From Affinibrenneria salicis (GTDB lineage Bacteria; Pseudomonadota; Gammaproteobacteria; Enterobacterales; Enterobacteriaceae), in NCBI RefSeq assembly GCF_008710095.1, contig NZ_VYKJ01000022.1, positions 1-47,849 on the forward strand: a stretch of 47,849 nt of DNA, written 5' to 3'. The stretch's first letter is position 1, and each line of letters begins with the position of its first letter. The notes beneath the pieces are model-generated. The model was not told the DNA's origin and did no database searches. It worked only from the letters and a program-made list of their open reading frames with translations. Shown here one piece after another: positions 34,289 to 44,036 of the stretch. Position numbers and translations under genes: made by a program.

Positions 34289-35014
34289 ATGGAAAATCTA
34301 AACCTCAACAAACATATCTCCGGTCAGTTCAATGCCGAACTGGAGCACATCCGCACCCAGGTGATGACGATGGGCGGGCTGGTGGAACAGCAACTGACGG
34401 ATGCCATCACCGCGATGCACAATCAGGACGAATCGCTGGCGCAGCAGGTGATTGAAGCCGACAAAAAGGTCAATATGATGGAAGTCGCCATCGATGAGGC
34501 CTGCGTGCGTATCATCGCTAAGCGCCAGCCGACGGCCAGCGATTTGCGTCTGGTGATGGCGATCATCAAAACCATCTCCGAGCTGGAGCGAATCGGCGAC
34601 GTGGCGGATAAAATCTGCCGCGCCGCGCTGGAGAAGTTTTCTCATCAGCACCAGCCGCTGCTGGTGAGCCTGGAGTCGCTGGGCCGCCATACGGTGCAGA
34701 TGCTGCATGATGTGCTGGATGCCTTTGCCCGCATGGATTTAGACGAGGCGGTGCGTATCTACCGGGAAGATAAGAAGGTGGATAAGGAGTACGAAGGGAT
34801 CGTGCGCCAGCTGATGACCTACATGATGGAGGATTCGCGCACAATTCCCAGCGTGCTGACCGCGTTGTTCTGCGCCCGTTCTATTGAGCGCATCGGCGAC
34901 CGCTGCCAGAATATCTGTGAATTTATTTTCTACTTCGTCAAAGGCCAGGATTTTCGCCATATTGGCGGCGATGCGCTGGAAAAACTGCTGGTCGACGCGA
35001 AGAAAGAGGAATAA
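34289..35014 (+). CDS. phoU: PhoU, negative regulator of the Pho response
   Basis: A 241-residue all-helical protein with two PhoU repeats. Metal-cluster motifs of the [12 protein letters not shown] and [13 protein letters not shown] type occur at about 90-101 and 193-205. It signals phosphate sufficiency from PstB to PhoR. Start at 34289, which gives the E. coli N-terminus ([15 protein letters not shown]) and has GGAGAG upstream. Last gene of the operon. Confidence 0.97.
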   Translation: MENLNLNKHISGQFNAELEHIRTQVMTMGGLVEQQLTDAITAMHNQDESLAQQVIEADKKVNMMEVAIDEACVRIIAKRQPTASDLRLVMAIIKTISELERIGDVADKICRAALEKFSHQHQPLLVSLESLGRHTVQMLHDVLDAFARMDLDEAVRIYREDKKVDKEYEGIVRQLMTYMMEDSRTIPSVLTALFCARSIERIGDRCQNICEFIFYFVKGQDFRHIGGDALEKLLVDAKKEE

Positions 35015-35531
35015 CTCTCTTCGTTACGACGGCGCATTCACGCCTCCTCGCATCGGGAGGAGGCGCCAGCATACCCCCTTCGGCCGTCGCCAGTCTCTTC
35101 CTTATTCTGCCGGTGCGGCGTAATTCATTCGTTCCTGACGATTTGTCACTCTCTTGCCGCTTCTCCGCTACTCGACTTATTTAGCGTATAAAATAAAGCG
35201 CCTTGCGTCGTGCTTTTAAATAGTGCAAACCCGTTTTCACCTGCACTGTTATTGTTCCGGCGGTCGGTATAAAAAACGTATATTAAAAAAAACGTTTATC
35301 CCTTCACGTTCAGCATTCAAAAATAAAGCAGGCCACGCCTGTGGTTTCTTATTATTAGAAACCTACTGCCTAAAATCAGTAAGGATATAACACAGCGATT
35401 GGCTCCCGTCTTGCAGTGAATTACGCAGAGATACCCGCCGTCTTTCCGGCGCGGAGCGTTCGAATCCTGACATTTGCCGGGTATCGCTATGATGGCTATT
35501 TAATTTATTCATTAATGATATGGAGAATAGC
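35015..35531. other. phoU to peptide-transporter intergenic region
   Basis: 517 bp with no gene. It holds a 9-bp GC hairpin CGCCTCCTC/GAGGAGGCG (35041-35065) just after phoU without a T tract, an AT-rich stretch at 35255-35340, and an inverted repeat GGTTTCT/AGAAACC at about 35343-35363. Near the next gene, GATACCCG (35430-35437) can pair with CGGGTATC (35478-35485) around an inner CGCCG/CGGCG hairpin. Confidence 0.55.
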
Positions 35532-37064
35532 ATGACTCGTTCCCCGGCAAGACTGATAGCGCGCTATGCGCTATCTGCATTACTGATTGGCTTCGCTTCC
35601 TGCAGTTATGCGGGCAAACAGAATGACACGTTAGTGTATGCCTCGGACAACGAGGTGGAAAATATTAGTCCTTATCATAATACTCTGCGTGAAGGCGTCA
35701 TTATTTCCTCGCTGGCGTGGGACAGACTCATTTATCGCGATCCGAAAACCGGTGAATATAAACCCCAGCTGGCCGCTTCGTGGCAATGGGAATCTCCGCT
35801 GGTTTTGACTCTGCATTTGCGCAAAGGCGTTAAATTTCATAACGGCGATGATTTTAGCGCGGATGACGTAGTGTATACCTTTACTAAAATTGCCGGGGAT
35901 AATACCGCCTCCGTTATGCCGCAAAGCGTTAACTGGATTAAAAAAACCGAAAAGATTGATGATTACACGATAAAACTGCATCTGGAAAAACCGTTCCCGG
36001 CGGCGCTGGAATATTTATCCGGTCCGACGCCGATTTTACCCGCCAAATACTTTGAGCAGGTCAAACTGGCCGGTTTCAGCAAAGCCCCGATTGGCACAGG
36101 CCCCTATAAGATAACCAAAGTGACGCCGGCGCAGGGGATCAGCATGGAAAAGAACCCCGATTATTTTAAAGACAGTCCGGGCGGTCAGCCGAAAATCGGC
36201 AAATTGCAATTTGTGGTGATTCGCGACCCGGAAACTCGCCTGGCTCAACTGATGACCGGCCAGGTTGACTGGATTTGGCGGGTGCCGGCCGATCAGATGA
36301 GTTCGCTGGCGATGATGCCGAATATCACGGTGAAAAGCGGTGAAACAATGAGAATCGGGTTTCTGGCGCTGAATACCCATGCCGGCGGGCCGGGCGGGGA
36401 ACCCTTCAAAGATCTGCGCGTTCGTCAGGCGGTGAACTATGCCATCAACCGTAAGGCAATGGTCGATAACCTGGTGGGCGGAGGCAGCCAACCGGTCTAC
36501 TCCGCCTGTTTTTCCGCGCAAACCGCCTGCGATGCCAGCAAGGTGATTAAGTATGAGTACGATCCGGAAAAAGCCAAACAATTGCTGGCGCAGGCGGGTT
36601 ACCCCGACGGTTTTGACACCGATATCTGGGCCTATCGTGAACGGGATTACGCGGAGGCGATCATCGGCGATTTGCGTAAAGTCGGCATCCGCGCCCGGCT
36701 GCATTATGTGCAGTACACGGTACTGTCGGCCGATCTGATCTCCGGTAAGGCGCCAATGGCGGTGCGCACCTGGGGCTCTTACTCGATCAATGACGCGTCC
36801 GCCTTCGTTACGCCTTATTTCGGCGGCAAGGGCGACGATATCTGGAAAGACGCCGAAGTCACCGGCCTGCTGAGCAAAGCCGATGAAACTCTCGACCCGC
36901 AACAGCGCAGCGCGCGGTATGCGGATTTGCTGGGCCGCATCTCCGCTCAGGCTTATCTGGCGCCGCTGTTTTCCTATTCAACCAATTACGCCTTCACCGC
37001 CGATCTGAACTTCGACAGTTGGCCGGATGAGCTGCCGCGTTTTGCGCTGGCGAGCTGGAAGTAA
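35532..37064 (+). CDS. peptide-type ABC transporter substrate-binding protein (SBP family 5)
   Basis: A 510-residue periplasmic protein of the DppA/OppA family. The signal peptide is about 1-26 (ALSALLIGFASCSYA, cleaved before GKQND). Family marks are GEYKPQLAASW, the LRKGVKFHNGDDFSADDVVYT block split across about 88-108, and FKDLRVRQAVNYAINRKAMV near 298-317. Start chosen at 35532, with GGAG seven bases upstream, rather than 35520. First of five transporter genes read in one direction. Ligand unknown: di- or oligopeptides, or a modified peptide, given the M20 peptidase nearby. Confidence 0.9.
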   Translation: MTRSPARLIARYALSALLIGFASCSYAGKQNDTLVYASDNEVENISPYHNTLREGVIISSLAWDRLIYRDPKTGEYKPQLAASWQWESPLVLTLHLRKGVKFHNGDDFSADDVVYTFTKIAGDNTASVMPQSVNWIKKTEKIDDYTIKLHLEKPFPAALEYLSGPTPILPAKYFEQVKLAGFSKAPIGTGPYKITKVTPAQGISMEKNPDYFKDSPGGQPKIGKLQFVVIRDPETRLAQLMTGQVDWIWRVPADQMSSLAMMPNITVKSGETMRIGFLALNTHAGGPGGEPFKDLRVRQAVNYAINRKAMVDNLVGGGSQPVYSACFSAQTACDASKVIKYEYDPEKAKQLLAQAGYPDGFDTDIWAYRERDYAEAIIGDLRKVGIRARLHYVQYTVLSADLISGKAPMAVRTWGSYSINDASAFVTPYFGGKGDDIWKDAEVTGLLSKADETLDPQQRSARYADLLGRISAQAYLAPLFSYSTNYAFTADLNFDSWPDELPRFALASWK

Positions 37065-37129
37065 CGCGCGGGCGGGAGTTGGTCGCGTTTCCGCTTCCCG
37101 CAGCCTTTGGTGAACATAAGGAACAGTTC

Positions 37130-38047
37130 ATGATTGTTTATATCTTACATCGGCTTCTGGTTGCGCTGGCGGTGCTGTTTACCGTGGCGGTGGTCAGTTT
37201 TTCTCTCCTGCATCTTTCCGGCGATCTGGCGGCGGCGATCGCCGGGCCGGAGGCCACGGCTGAAGTGGTTGAGCGTATCCGGCTGCAATATGGACTGGAC
37301 CAGCCGCTGACTACGCAGTTTCTGCACTGGATGTGGTCGGCCCTGCAGCTTGATTTTGGTCGCTCGTTCTATTTTGAAAACACGGTGATGGAGCTGATTG
37401 GCCAGAGAATGCCCATTACTTTGAAGCTGGGCGCGGTATCGCTGCTGCTGGCGCTGGTGGTAGCGATCCCGCTGGGGGTAATGGCCGCGGTATTTCGCGA
37501 TACCTGGATCGACAGATGTTCGATTTTCATCTCCGTGATCGGCCAGGCGATGCCCAATTTCTGGTTCGCCCTGTTGCTGATCGTCATCTTCGCGGTGGAT
37601 CTGAAGTGGTTGCCGGTGGCCGGCAACGGCAGCTGGCGGAACTTTGTCCTGCCGGCCATTGCGCTGGGCTATTACGCCATGCCGTCGCTGATGCGCCTGA
37701 CGCGCTCCGGCATGCTGGACGTGCTGGGCTCGGACTATATTCGCACCGCCCGGGCCAAAGGGCTGAGCTCTTTTCGGGTAATCGTTAAGCACGGGCTGCG
37801 CAACGCCATCATCCCGGTCGTGGCGCTGGCGACGGTGGAGCTGGGCTTCATGCTGGGCGGTTCGGTGGTGATTGAGTCGGTGTTCGCCCTGCAGGGGCTG
37901 GGGCAACTGGCCTGGGATTCCATTTCCCGCAACGATTTTCCGGTGGTGCAGGCTATCGTCCTGATCATCGCGGTGTTTTATATCGGGCTGACATTTCTGG
38001 CGGACGTGCTGAATGCGGTACTCGATCCGCGTCTGCGCACCTCATAG
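37130..38047 (+). CDS. peptide ABC transporter permease, DppB-type
   Basis: A 305-residue inner-membrane permease with six helices. It begins VYILHRLLVALAVLF, typical of DppB/OppB, and has the EAA loop YIRTARAKGLSSFRVIVKHG at about 205-224. Start at 37130, after AAGGAAC; the longer open frame from 37079 lacks support. Nine bases separate it from the next permease gene. Confidence 0.92.
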   Translation: MIVYILHRLLVALAVLFTVAVVSFSLLHLSGDLAAAIAGPEATAEVVERIRLQYGLDQPLTTQFLHWMWSALQLDFGRSFYFENTVMELIGQRMPITLKLGAVSLLLALVVAIPLGVMAAVFRDTWIDRCSIFISVIGQAMPNFWFALLLIVIFAVDLKWLPVAGNGSWRNFVLPAIALGYYAMPSLMRLTRSGMLDVLGSDYIRTARAKGLSSFRVIVKHGLRNAIIPVVALATVELGFMLGGSVVIESVFALQGLGQLAWDSISRNDFPVVQAIVLIIAVFYIGLTFLADVLNAVLDPRLRTS

Positions 38048-38056
38048 GGAGCTACC

Positions 38057-38989
38057 ATGAAAACCTCTTCATCACTCTCTTCTTCGCTGACTGCCGGCGT
38101 TTCCGCGCCTGATGCCGGTCTGCTGCCGGAGCCAGCGCCCTGGCGGCGCTGGCTGGGGAGTATCTTTGGACATCACAGCATGACGCTCGGCCTGATTATT
38201 CTGGCGGTTATTGTGCTGGCGGCGCTTCTCGCGCCGTTAATCAGCCCGCACGATCCTTACGCACAGGACGTCAGCCGGCGCCTGATACCGCCGATATGGC
38301 ATGAAAAGGGCGGCTGGCAGCATATTCTGGGCACGGACAAGCTGGGGCGCGACTATCTGAGCCGGCTGTTGTACGGCGCACGGGTGTCGTTGTTGATTGG
38401 TCTGGTTTCCGTGCTGGTGGCCGGTTTTATCGGTATTACGCTCGGGGTGCTGGCCGGCTATTTCGGCGGGCGAGTCGATGCGACGGTCAGCTATATCCTG
38501 ACGGTGCGCCTGTCGATGCCGATTATCCTGGTGGCGCTGGCCACCGCCTCGCTGATAGGTGGTTCGGTAAAAGTAGTGATCCTGTTGCTGGGGCTGCTGC
38601 TGTGGGATCGCTTTCTGATCGTTTCCCGCTCGGTGACCCGGCAGCTGCGCGAGGCGGAATTTATCGCCGCCGCTAAAACGCTGGGCGCCTCCTCGCTGTT
38701 TATCATGCTGCGGGAGATTCTGCCCAACCTGACCGGTCCGCTGACGGTGGTGGCGACGCTGGAAATCGCCCACGCCATTCTGCTGGAAGCCACGCTTTCT
38801 TTCCTTGGGCTGGGCGTACAGCCGCCGATGCCGTCGTGGGGGCTGATGGTGGCCGAAGGCAAGGCGTACATGTTCTTTCAGCCGTGGGTTATTTTAATCC
38901 CCGGCATCGTTCTGGCTGTCCTTGTTCTTGGGATCAATTTGGTGGGTGACGGTCTGCGCGATATTACCGCGCTGGATGGGCGTAACTGA
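38057..38989 (+). CDS. peptide ABC transporter permease, DppC-type
   Basis: A 310-residue inner-membrane permease. It carries the DppC signature DPYAQDVSRRL with ILGTDKLGRDYLSRLLYGAR (about 92-111), and an EAA loop reading REAEFIAAAKTLGASSLFI. Six helices are predicted. GGGAG ribosome site. Confidence 0.92.
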   Translation: MKTSSSLSSSLTAGVSAPDAGLLPEPAPWRRWLGSIFGHHSMTLGLIILAVIVLAALLAPLISPHDPYAQDVSRRLIPPIWHEKGGWQHILGTDKLGRDYLSRLLYGARVSLLIGLVSVLVAGFIGITLGVLAGYFGGRVDATVSYILTVRLSMPIILVALATASLIGGSVKVVILLLGLLLWDRFLIVSRSVTRQLREAEFIAAAKTLGASSLFIMLREILPNLTGPLTVVATLEIAHAILLEATLSFLGLGVQPPMPSWGLMVAEGKAYMFFQPWVILIPGIVLAVLVLGINLVGDGLRDITALDGRN

Positions 38990-38999
38990 GGAGCGGGTT

Positions 39000-39995
39000 A
39001 TGAATAACGACATTTTGCTGGATGTGAAAAATCTGCGCGTCGATCTGCCTACGCCCCGCGGAACGCTGCATGCGGTGCGCGGGCTGGATTTTTCGGTGCG
39101 GCGCGGAGAGATACTGTGTCTGGTTGGCGAATCCGGCTGCGGCAAATCCATGACGTCGCTGGCGCTGATGGATCTGCTGCCACGTAAGGCCGTACGCAGC
39201 GCGGACCATATCCGCTTCAAAGGCTCTGAATTGCAGGCGCTGAAAAAGCGAGAGATTAGCGCTCTGCGCGGCGATAAGATGTCGATGATTTTTCAGGAGC
39301 CGATGACTTCGCTCAACCCCTCTTATACATTGGGCGAGCAGCTATGTGAAACCCTTCTGGCGCATCGTAGGGTTTCGACGGCGCAGGCGCGCGAACGAGC
39401 GGTTTACCTGATGGAGCGCGTCGGTATTCCCGCAGCGGCGGACCGTCTTAATCAGTACCCCCATCAGCTTTCTGGCGGTCTGCGTCAGCGCATTATGATT
39501 GCCATGGCGCTGATGTGCGAGCCGGAGCTGATTATCGCCGACGAGCCGACCACCGCGCTGGATGTGACGATTCAGGCGCAGATCCTGCGTATGCTGCGCG
39601 AGCTGCAGAAGGAGTTCGGTCTGGCGGTGATCTTTATCACCCATGACCTGGGCGTGGTGGCGCGCATCGCCGATCGGGTAGCGGTGATGTACGCCGGGCA
39701 GATTGTTGAAACCGCGCCGGTGATGACTTTGTTTAACCATCCGCATCATCCCTATACGCGCGCGCTGCTCGACTGTATTCCAACTCAGGGGAAAACCATC
39801 CCCGGTCAGCCGCTGAACGCCATTCCCGGCGTGGTGCCGAGCCTGATTGGCATTCAGCAGGGCTGCGCGTTCAGTAACCGCTGTTGCCGCTGTACCGATA
39901 TCTGTCGGCAGGAGACACCGTACGTCGACGTGACGGATCAGCATGCGGTGCGCTGTATTCGCGCCTTGCCGCAGCAGGATGTGGAGGTCGCATGA
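39000..39995 (+). CDS. peptide ABC transporter ATPase, DppD-type
   Basis: A 331-residue ATPase. Walker A GESGCGKS, signature LSGGLRQR (Gly-Leu in place of the usual Gly-Gln), Walker B LIIADEPTTALD, H-loop ITHDLGVV. The C-terminal oligopeptide-type extension has the Cys-rich GCAFSNRCCRCTDIC, which in DppD/OppD relatives binds an iron-sulfur cluster. Start at 39000 (GAGGAG upstream). The next gene overlaps by ATGA. Confidence 0.92.
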   Translation: MNNDILLDVKNLRVDLPTPRGTLHAVRGLDFSVRRGEILCLVGESGCGKSMTSLALMDLLPRKAVRSADHIRFKGSELQALKKREISALRGDKMSMIFQEPMTSLNPSYTLGEQLCETLLAHRRVSTAQARERAVYLMERVGIPAAADRLNQYPHQLSGGLRQRIMIAMALMCEPELIIADEPTTALDVTIQAQILRMLRELQKEFGLAVIFITHDLGVVARIADRVAVMYAGQIVETAPVMTLFNHPHHPYTRALLDCIPTQGKTIPGQPLNAIPGVVPSLIGIQQGCAFSNRCCRCTDICRQETPYVDVTDQHAVRCIRALPQQDVEVA

Positions 39996-40888
39996 ATCAG
40001 AGCCTAAACCTGAATAGCGCGACTTCCGCGCTGCCGACGCATATTGCGGGCAATGAGGATATTGCGCTGGAGCTGTGTTCCTTATCGCGGGTTTTCCGCC
40101 TGAATCGCGGCCTGTTCGCCCGGCCTGGCGAGATCAAGGCGGTAAACGATGTTTCCCTGCGCATCCGGCGCGGAGAAACCCTGGGACTGGTGGGCGAGTC
40201 GGGGTGCGGCAAAAGCACGCTGGCGAAGATGCTGCTGGGCCTGCTGACGCCTGACGCTGGCAATGTGCTGGTCGCGGGGCGTGAAATAGACGCCGGCAAC
40301 CGTAAGGCGATGGCGTCGCGCATTCAGCCTATCTTCCAGGACCCTTATTCGTCGCTCAATCCACGCCGTACGGTGGCGGATATTGTCGAGGTCGCTCTGC
40401 GTCTGCACCGTATCGGTACGCCGCAGACGCGCAAAAGTCGCGTCAGGGAGATGCTCGACCTGGTCGGTATGCCGGCTCGAACGCACAACCAGTATCCCGG
40501 TCAGCTTTCCGGCGGCCAGCGCCAGCGGGTGGCGATCGCCCGTGCGCTGATCATGCGGCCAGAAATTCTGATCTGCGATGAGCCTACCTCCGCGCTCGAT
40601 GTTTCCGTGCAGGCGCAGATCCTCAACCTGCTGCTGGCGTTGAAACAGGAGTTCGGCCTGACCTATTTGTTGATCAGTCATAATCTGTCGGTGGTCGAGC
40701 ATTTGGTTGATCATGTGGCGGTGATGCAGAAGGGAACGATCGTAGAACAGGGGACGCGCGAGCAGATTTTCCACTCGCCGCAACACCCGTATACTCGTTC
40801 GCTGTTGGCTTCGGTGCTAACGCCGGAGCCGGGGCTGGGGATCCCGGATATTACGCATGTTAAGCCTGATTCGTCGCGCACAACGTGA
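39992..40888 (+). CDS. peptide ABC transporter ATPase, DppF-type
   Basis: A 298-residue ATPase. Walker A GESGCGKST, signature LSGGQRQR, Walker B ILICDEPTSALD, H-loop ISHNLSVV, and a short oligopeptide C-terminal part without the Cys cluster. ATGA overlap with the previous gene. Completes a five-gene transporter set. Confidence 0.92.
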   Translation: MNQSLNLNSATSALPTHIAGNEDIALELCSLSRVFRLNRGLFARPGEIKAVNDVSLRIRRGETLGLVGESGCGKSTLAKMLLGLLTPDAGNVLVAGREIDAGNRKAMASRIQPIFQDPYSSLNPRRTVADIVEVALRLHRIGTPQTRKSRVREMLDLVGMPARTHNQYPGQLSGGQRQRVAIARALIMRPEILICDEPTSALDVSVQAQILNLLLALKQEFGLTYLLISHNLSVVEHLVDHVAVMQKGTIVEQGTREQIFHSPQHPYTRSLLASVLTPEPGLGIPDITHVKPDSSRTT

Positions 40889-41285
40889 TTCATCGCCGCA
40901 TCAGTTCGGGGGGATGATACGCTAATAGCTTATTCCATCAGGGCTCTTTCGCTTGCCCTTTTGAATTCGGGCGGCGCTCGAAATCCTCGCGTACTACGTG
41001 TACGCTCCGGCTTACTCGCTGCGCTCGTCCTGCGGGCCGGACGGACCGCCGTTCAAAATACGCGGTATTTTGTCCGCAAGCTGTCCGTACCCAAACTGGC
41101 TGCGCCAATAACGTTTACCGACCAGGCTTTAAACGACAACAGATATGCGCGATCGCGCGGCGGACGCCGCCGCCCTCGTTCGCGCCGGATCAAACTGTGC
41201 CGGACTGCGGTTATCCCACCGACGTTCCGGACAAGGCCGCTGACCTGACGACATAATTACCAGAGAAAAAAGAGGGCAACTGAAT
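40889..41285. repeat. intergenic region with a palindromic repeat-like element
   Basis: 397 bp without a gene. The block from about 40960 to 41130 (GGGCGGCGCTCG, CCTCGCGTACTACGTG, CAAACTGGCTGCGCCAATAA) resembles a dispersed intergenic repeat I associate with pectobacterial genomes. It includes GCGTAC (40989-40994) inverted as GTACGC (41000-41005). Downstream GCGCGGCGGACGCCGCCGCC (41156-41175) is another GC palindrome. No terminator with T tract is evident. Confidence 0.5.
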
Positions 41286-42722
41286 ATGACGCGTGAAGAG
41301 ACTATCCAGGCGAGCGTTGATTATTTTGCTTCAGGACAATTCAGGGAAACCCTGGCGCGCAGAGTAGCATTCCGAACGGAAAGTCAGGAGGCCGATAGCG
41401 GCCCCGTACTGACGTCCTACCTGACGGATGAGATGATCCCTGCGCTGCAGGCGCTGGGCTTTGAGTGCATGCTGGCGGATAATCCGATCGACGGGAAAGG
41501 TCCATTTTTGCTGGCCCGACGCATGGAGCCGGAAGCGAAGCTGACGCTGTTAACCTATGGGCACGGCGATGTGGTGCGCGGATATGATAGCCAGTGGCGC
41601 AGCGGACTGTCGCCGTGGGAAGTGGTGCAGGACGGTAACGTCTGGTACGGGCGCGGAACGGCCGACAACAAGGGGCAGCACACGGTTAATCTGGCGGCGC
41701 TGGGACAGGTTCTGAAGGCGCGCGCCGGGCGCCTCGGCTATAACGTGAAGCTGATTCTGGAGATGGGTGAAGAGGATGGTTCGCCGGGTCTGGATGAAAT
41801 CTGCGTGCAGTATCGCGATTGGCTGGCCGCCGACCTGTTTATCGCGTCCGATGGTCCGCGCATTTCCGCCGCCCGCCCGACCCTGTTTCTGGGATCGCGC
41901 GGCGTGTTCAATTTTGAACTGCAGCTGAACCTGCGCGACGGGGCGCACCATTCGGGCAACTGGGGCGGTCTGCTGAGTAATCCCGGCATCCGTCTGGCGC
42001 ACGCCATCGCCAGCATAGTCGATGCCCATGGCCGCATTCTGGTTCCCGGGCTGCGGCCGCCGACGGTGTCGGACGCTATGCGCCGTATTCTTGCCGATAT
42101 CGAGTTGGGCGGCGGGGCGACGGACCCGCAGATCGATCCCGGATGGGGCGAGCCGGGACTGAGCGCCGCCGAGAAAGTCTATGGCTGGAACACCCTGGAC
42201 GTACTGGCTTTTGTGACCGGCAATCCTGACAAACCGGCGCACGCCATTCCGCCGCGCGCCAGAGCGAATTGCCATATGCGCTATGTGGTAGGCAGCGATG
42301 TGGCCAACTTCAGTCATCATCTGCGCCGTCATCTGGACGCCAATGGATTTGAGGATGTCGAGGTGGTCAACGCCGCAAGCTGCTACGAAGCGACCCGTCT
42401 CGATCCCGCCGATCCGTGGGTGGAGTGGGGGATGGCGTCGATTAGCCGATCCGCCGATGCGCCGGCGGCGGTGTTGCCGAACTTTGGCGGCGGTTTGCCG
42501 AACGCCTGCTTCTCTAAAACGCTGGGGCTGCCGACCCTGTGGGTGCCGCATTCCTATCCGGCTTGCTCTCAGCATGCACCAAACGAACATATTTTGGTGG
42601 ATATGACGCTGGAGGCGCTTAAGATCATGACCGGTCTGTTCTGGGATTTGTCTGAGCAAGGAGCGGAAGTTATGCGTAAACGCACGCAGCTCAACAAGCG
42701 GCAGTCGGCGGAAGCCATCTGA
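41286..42722 (+). CDS. M20-family zinc metallopeptidase
   Basis: A 478-residue peptidase/deacylase of the M20 (ArgE/DapE/CPG2) type. Metal-site motifs: YGHGDVV with His93 and Asp95, GRGTADNKGQH with Asp127, and LEMGEEDGSPG with general-base Glu162 and ligand Glu163. A lid or dimerisation domain starts near SRGVFNFELQ. A final conserved stretch is HAPNEHILV. No signal peptide, so it likely cleaves imported peptides or amides in the cytoplasm. It sits between the peptide transporter and a LysR gene, all on the plus strand. The substrate cannot be told from sequence. Confidence 0.88.
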   Translation: MTREETIQASVDYFASGQFRETLARRVAFRTESQEADSGPVLTSYLTDEMIPALQALGFECMLADNPIDGKGPFLLARRMEPEAKLTLLTYGHGDVVRGYDSQWRSGLSPWEVVQDGNVWYGRGTADNKGQHTVNLAALGQVLKARAGRLGYNVKLILEMGEEDGSPGLDEICVQYRDWLAADLFIASDGPRISAARPTLFLGSRGVFNFELQLNLRDGAHHSGNWGGLLSNPGIRLAHAIASIVDAHGRILVPGLRPPTVSDAMRRILADIELGGGATDPQIDPGWGEPGLSAAEKVYGWNTLDVLAFVTGNPDKPAHAIPPRARANCHMRYVVGSDVANFSHHLRRHLDANGFEDVEVVNAASCYEATRLDPADPWVEWGMASISRSADAPAAVLPNFGGGLPNACFSKTLGLPTLWVPHSYPACSQHAPNEHILVDMTLEALKIMTGLFWDLSEQGAEVMRKRTQLNKRQSAEAI

Positions 42723-42826
42723 GCCGCGGCGTAAACCGGTCTTTGTTGTGCATACTGCGCCGTATCGGCATGCTATGGCGATGCGGCGTTCGCCTTTCGT
42801 GATTAAAACAACAGGTGAGGGAGACT

Positions 42827-43759
42827 ATGCATAACAACGAGATCCGTTATTTTATGGCGGTGGCCAGTACTGGTTCGCTAAGCGCGGCCAGCCAGCAGTT
42901 GTTTGTCGCCGTTTCCGCCATTAGCCGGCAGATCCAGAGGCTGGAAAGCCGCCTGGGGGTACCACTGTTTGAGCGCCATGCGCGCGGCATGGTACTGAAC
43001 GACGCCGGCCATATTCTGGAAAATCACGTGCGGCGCAGCATGGCTGATATGGAACTGGCCATTGCTGAAATCGAAGGATTAAAATCGGCGCGCCAGACAA
43101 CGATCCGTATTGTTTGTACCGACGGTATCGGTTTTAATCTGTTGCCGACGCTGATAGCGAAATTTCGCCGTCAGCACGCCACCGTCAACTTCGTGCTGAC
43201 GGTGGGCAGCGCGCGCCAGGTGCCGGATCTGGTGCGTAACGGGGAGTGCGACGTGGCGCTGAAGTTCAGCCTGGCGCCGGAGCATGGCGTACAGGTTATC
43301 GCCTCGTTCTCCGCGCCGTTTCTGGCGGTGATGCAGGGGACTCACCCGCTGGCCTCTCGGGACTTCCAGCTGGCCGATTTGAACGCTTATCCGATTGTGC
43401 TGCCCGATCAGGCGGCTACCGTGCGCCAGCTATTCGATCTCTCATGCCGTATGAACGGCGTATTTATTGATCCGCTGTTTACCTGTAATCACTTTTCTAC
43501 TTTGTACGCCTTCCTGCTGGATACGCCGGACGCCATCGTCATCTGCAGCCATTTTTCCGTGCTGTACAGCGCCAGACGCGATGGTTTACAGGTGAAGTCC
43601 ATCAACATGGATCAGCTGAGTCAGCGGACGCTGCAGATTCAGACCGAGGTCAATAAACCGCTCACTTCCGTGTTGAATGATTTTTGCGCTTTTCTGCGCC
43701 ATGAGCTGGAAACGCAGGATGCCTTGTTTCGTCAGACTTATCGGTTTCAGGGAGGATGA
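42827..43759 (+). CDS. LysR-type transcriptional regulator
   Basis: A 310-residue regulator. The winged helix at residues 1-60 has AASQQLFVAVSAISRQIQRL followed by LESRLGVPLFERHARGM. The effector-binding domain is at about 88-300. Start set at ATG 42827 because GAGGGAG precedes it; the GTG at 42815 would hide the ribosome site. It follows the peptidase by 104 bp in the same direction and may control the transporter-peptidase unit; inference from position. Confidence 0.88.
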   Translation: MHNNEIRYFMAVASTGSLSAASQQLFVAVSAISRQIQRLESRLGVPLFERHARGMVLNDAGHILENHVRRSMADMELAIAEIEGLKSARQTTIRIVCTDGIGFNLLPTLIAKFRRQHATVNFVLTVGSARQVPDLVRNGECDVALKFSLAPEHGVQVIASFSAPFLAVMQGTHPLASRDFQLADLNAYPIVLPDQAATVRQLFDLSCRMNGVFIDPLFTCNHFSTLYAFLLDTPDAIVICSHFSVLYSARRDGLQVKSINMDQLSQRTLQIQTEVNKPLTSVLNDFCAFLRHELETQDALFRQTYRFQGG

Positions 43760-44016
43760 GCGCGACAACAATAACTTTTTTAACCCCTGCTTGACGTCCG
43801 GGCGAAATGCATGGCGTAGAGATATTTATTCTCGCAAGGCCGAAATCGGAATAGCTATTATTTCCGATACAAATGGCACAATATTATCCATAGATAATAA
43901 CATTGCCTTATAAAATAAAACGCGTTGTTAACAATGGGTATGTTATGCTTCACGGAAGATATTATTTAATATATAATTATATTTGGTGCTGTAAGACTTA
44001 CTACACATTTTATTTC

Positions 44017-44036
44017 AAGGAGGAATATTCCTTATG
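44017..44036 (+). promoter_or_regulatory. ribosome site inside a palindrome before the DUF805 gene
   Basis: The strong AAGGAGG (44017-44023) runs into AGGAATATTCCT (44021-44032), a perfect 12-base palindrome ending next to the ATG at 44034. The site may be partly hidden by pairing or be bound by a protein. Confidence 0.6.

Noticed and set aside
35452..35480. tRNA-like T-arm text GTTCGAATCCTGAC upstream of the peptide transporter
   Set aside because: The flanking stem does not pair (C-C and A-G mismatches) and no acceptor or anticodon arm can be formed.
41550..42659. 369-codon minus-strand frame opposite the M20 peptidase
   Set aside because: Antisense shadow; the plus-strand peptidase has all metal-site motifs.
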